NCBI GenBank assembly: GCA_000934455.1
Contig: KN886401.1
Coordinates: forward strand, 33,011 to 73,515
Direction: 5' to 3'
Length of the DNA: 40,505 nt
From: Apostichopus parvimensis
Taxonomy: Eukaryota > Echinodermata > Holothuroidea > Aspidochirotida > Stichopodidae
Part shown: one piece after another, positions 40,385 through 40,505 of the stretch
Position numbering within the stretch: position 1 is the stretch's first letter
How the letters are laid out: each line of letters begins with the position of its first letter
Notes under the pieces: model-generated
Seen by the model: the letters and a program-made list of their open reading frames with translations, nothing else
The model's database searches: none
What the model was told of the DNA's origin: nothing
Translations under genes and position numbers: made by a program

Positions 40385-40505
40385 ACTGTTGTTAATATTA
40401 CTATTATGATGGTGAGAATTTGATAATGCATGACTTTATTAATAATAGATAAGTCTGGCAATCCCATCTACTGACAATATTCACTCGTCTTAAAAAGACT
40501 TGCTA

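Larger units (their letters stand above)
40253..40505. repeat. 201-bp tandem unit containing a tRNA gene
   Basis: TCTGGCAATCCCATCT occurs at 40253 and 40454, exactly 201 bases apart, each followed by TATTCACTCG and an AAAAAGA.TTGCTA block. The first unit continues into the tRNA gene; the second is cut by the window edge just before the position where a second tRNA would start. Confidence 0.7.

Overview
This is a metazoan nuclear genomic window: compact coding exons with GT/AG introns, AT-rich non-coding DNA, degenerate LINE fragments, many inverted-repeat elements, a U2 snRNA-like remnant and an intronless tRNA-Val gene. The protein-coding content is a tandem cluster of betaine-homocysteine S-methyltransferase (BHMT) genes, all on the + strand. 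BHMT and the repeat style fit a marine invertebrate deuterostome, probably an echinoderm such as a sea cucumber. The taxon is an inference; no diagnostic species marker was seen.

Layout. 411-8031 is a complete eight-exon BHMT gene (copy A, 364 residues predicted). 8.5-9.6 kb is a LINE reverse-transcriptase fragment on the - strand. 9.6-17.4 kb has no recognised gene. It holds a hAT-like MITE with an 8-bp target duplication, one isolated EF-hand-like candidate exon, an array of short palindromes, a GA-rich satellite, a second LINE relic (+) and a cluster of U2-like fragments (-). 17740-28472 is a second BHMT gene (copy B, about 376 residues). It probably begins with a two-codon first exon, and its first intron contains a 755-bp assembly gap (19740-20494). 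28.5-35.2 kb is repeat-rich and geneless. 35263-37880 carries only the last four BHMT exons (copy C) with a one-base insertion in its second exon, so it is a truncated pseudogene, a set of alternative 3' exons, or an assembly error. The right edge holds a tRNA-Val(AAC) gene on the - strand within what looks like a 201-bp tandem unit.

Function. BHMT transfers a methyl group from betaine to homocysteine, giving dimethylglycine and methionine. It links choline/betaine osmolyte metabolism to the methionine cycle. Copies A and B keep the zinc-binding cysteines and the substrate-site aspartate, glutamate and tryptophan positions, so both look catalytically competent. Copy A carries unusual phenylalanine-to-cysteine changes next to the active site. 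Exon lengths and phases are conserved across the copies, which shows tandem duplication of one ancestral gene.

I found no bacterial-style operon, CRISPR array, phage or defence system. The more notable non-genic observations are the repeated U2 5'-domain fragments, MITE-like elements with palindromic cores, and a 122-bp satellite that reiterates the splice-donor sequence of copy B's penultimate exon.
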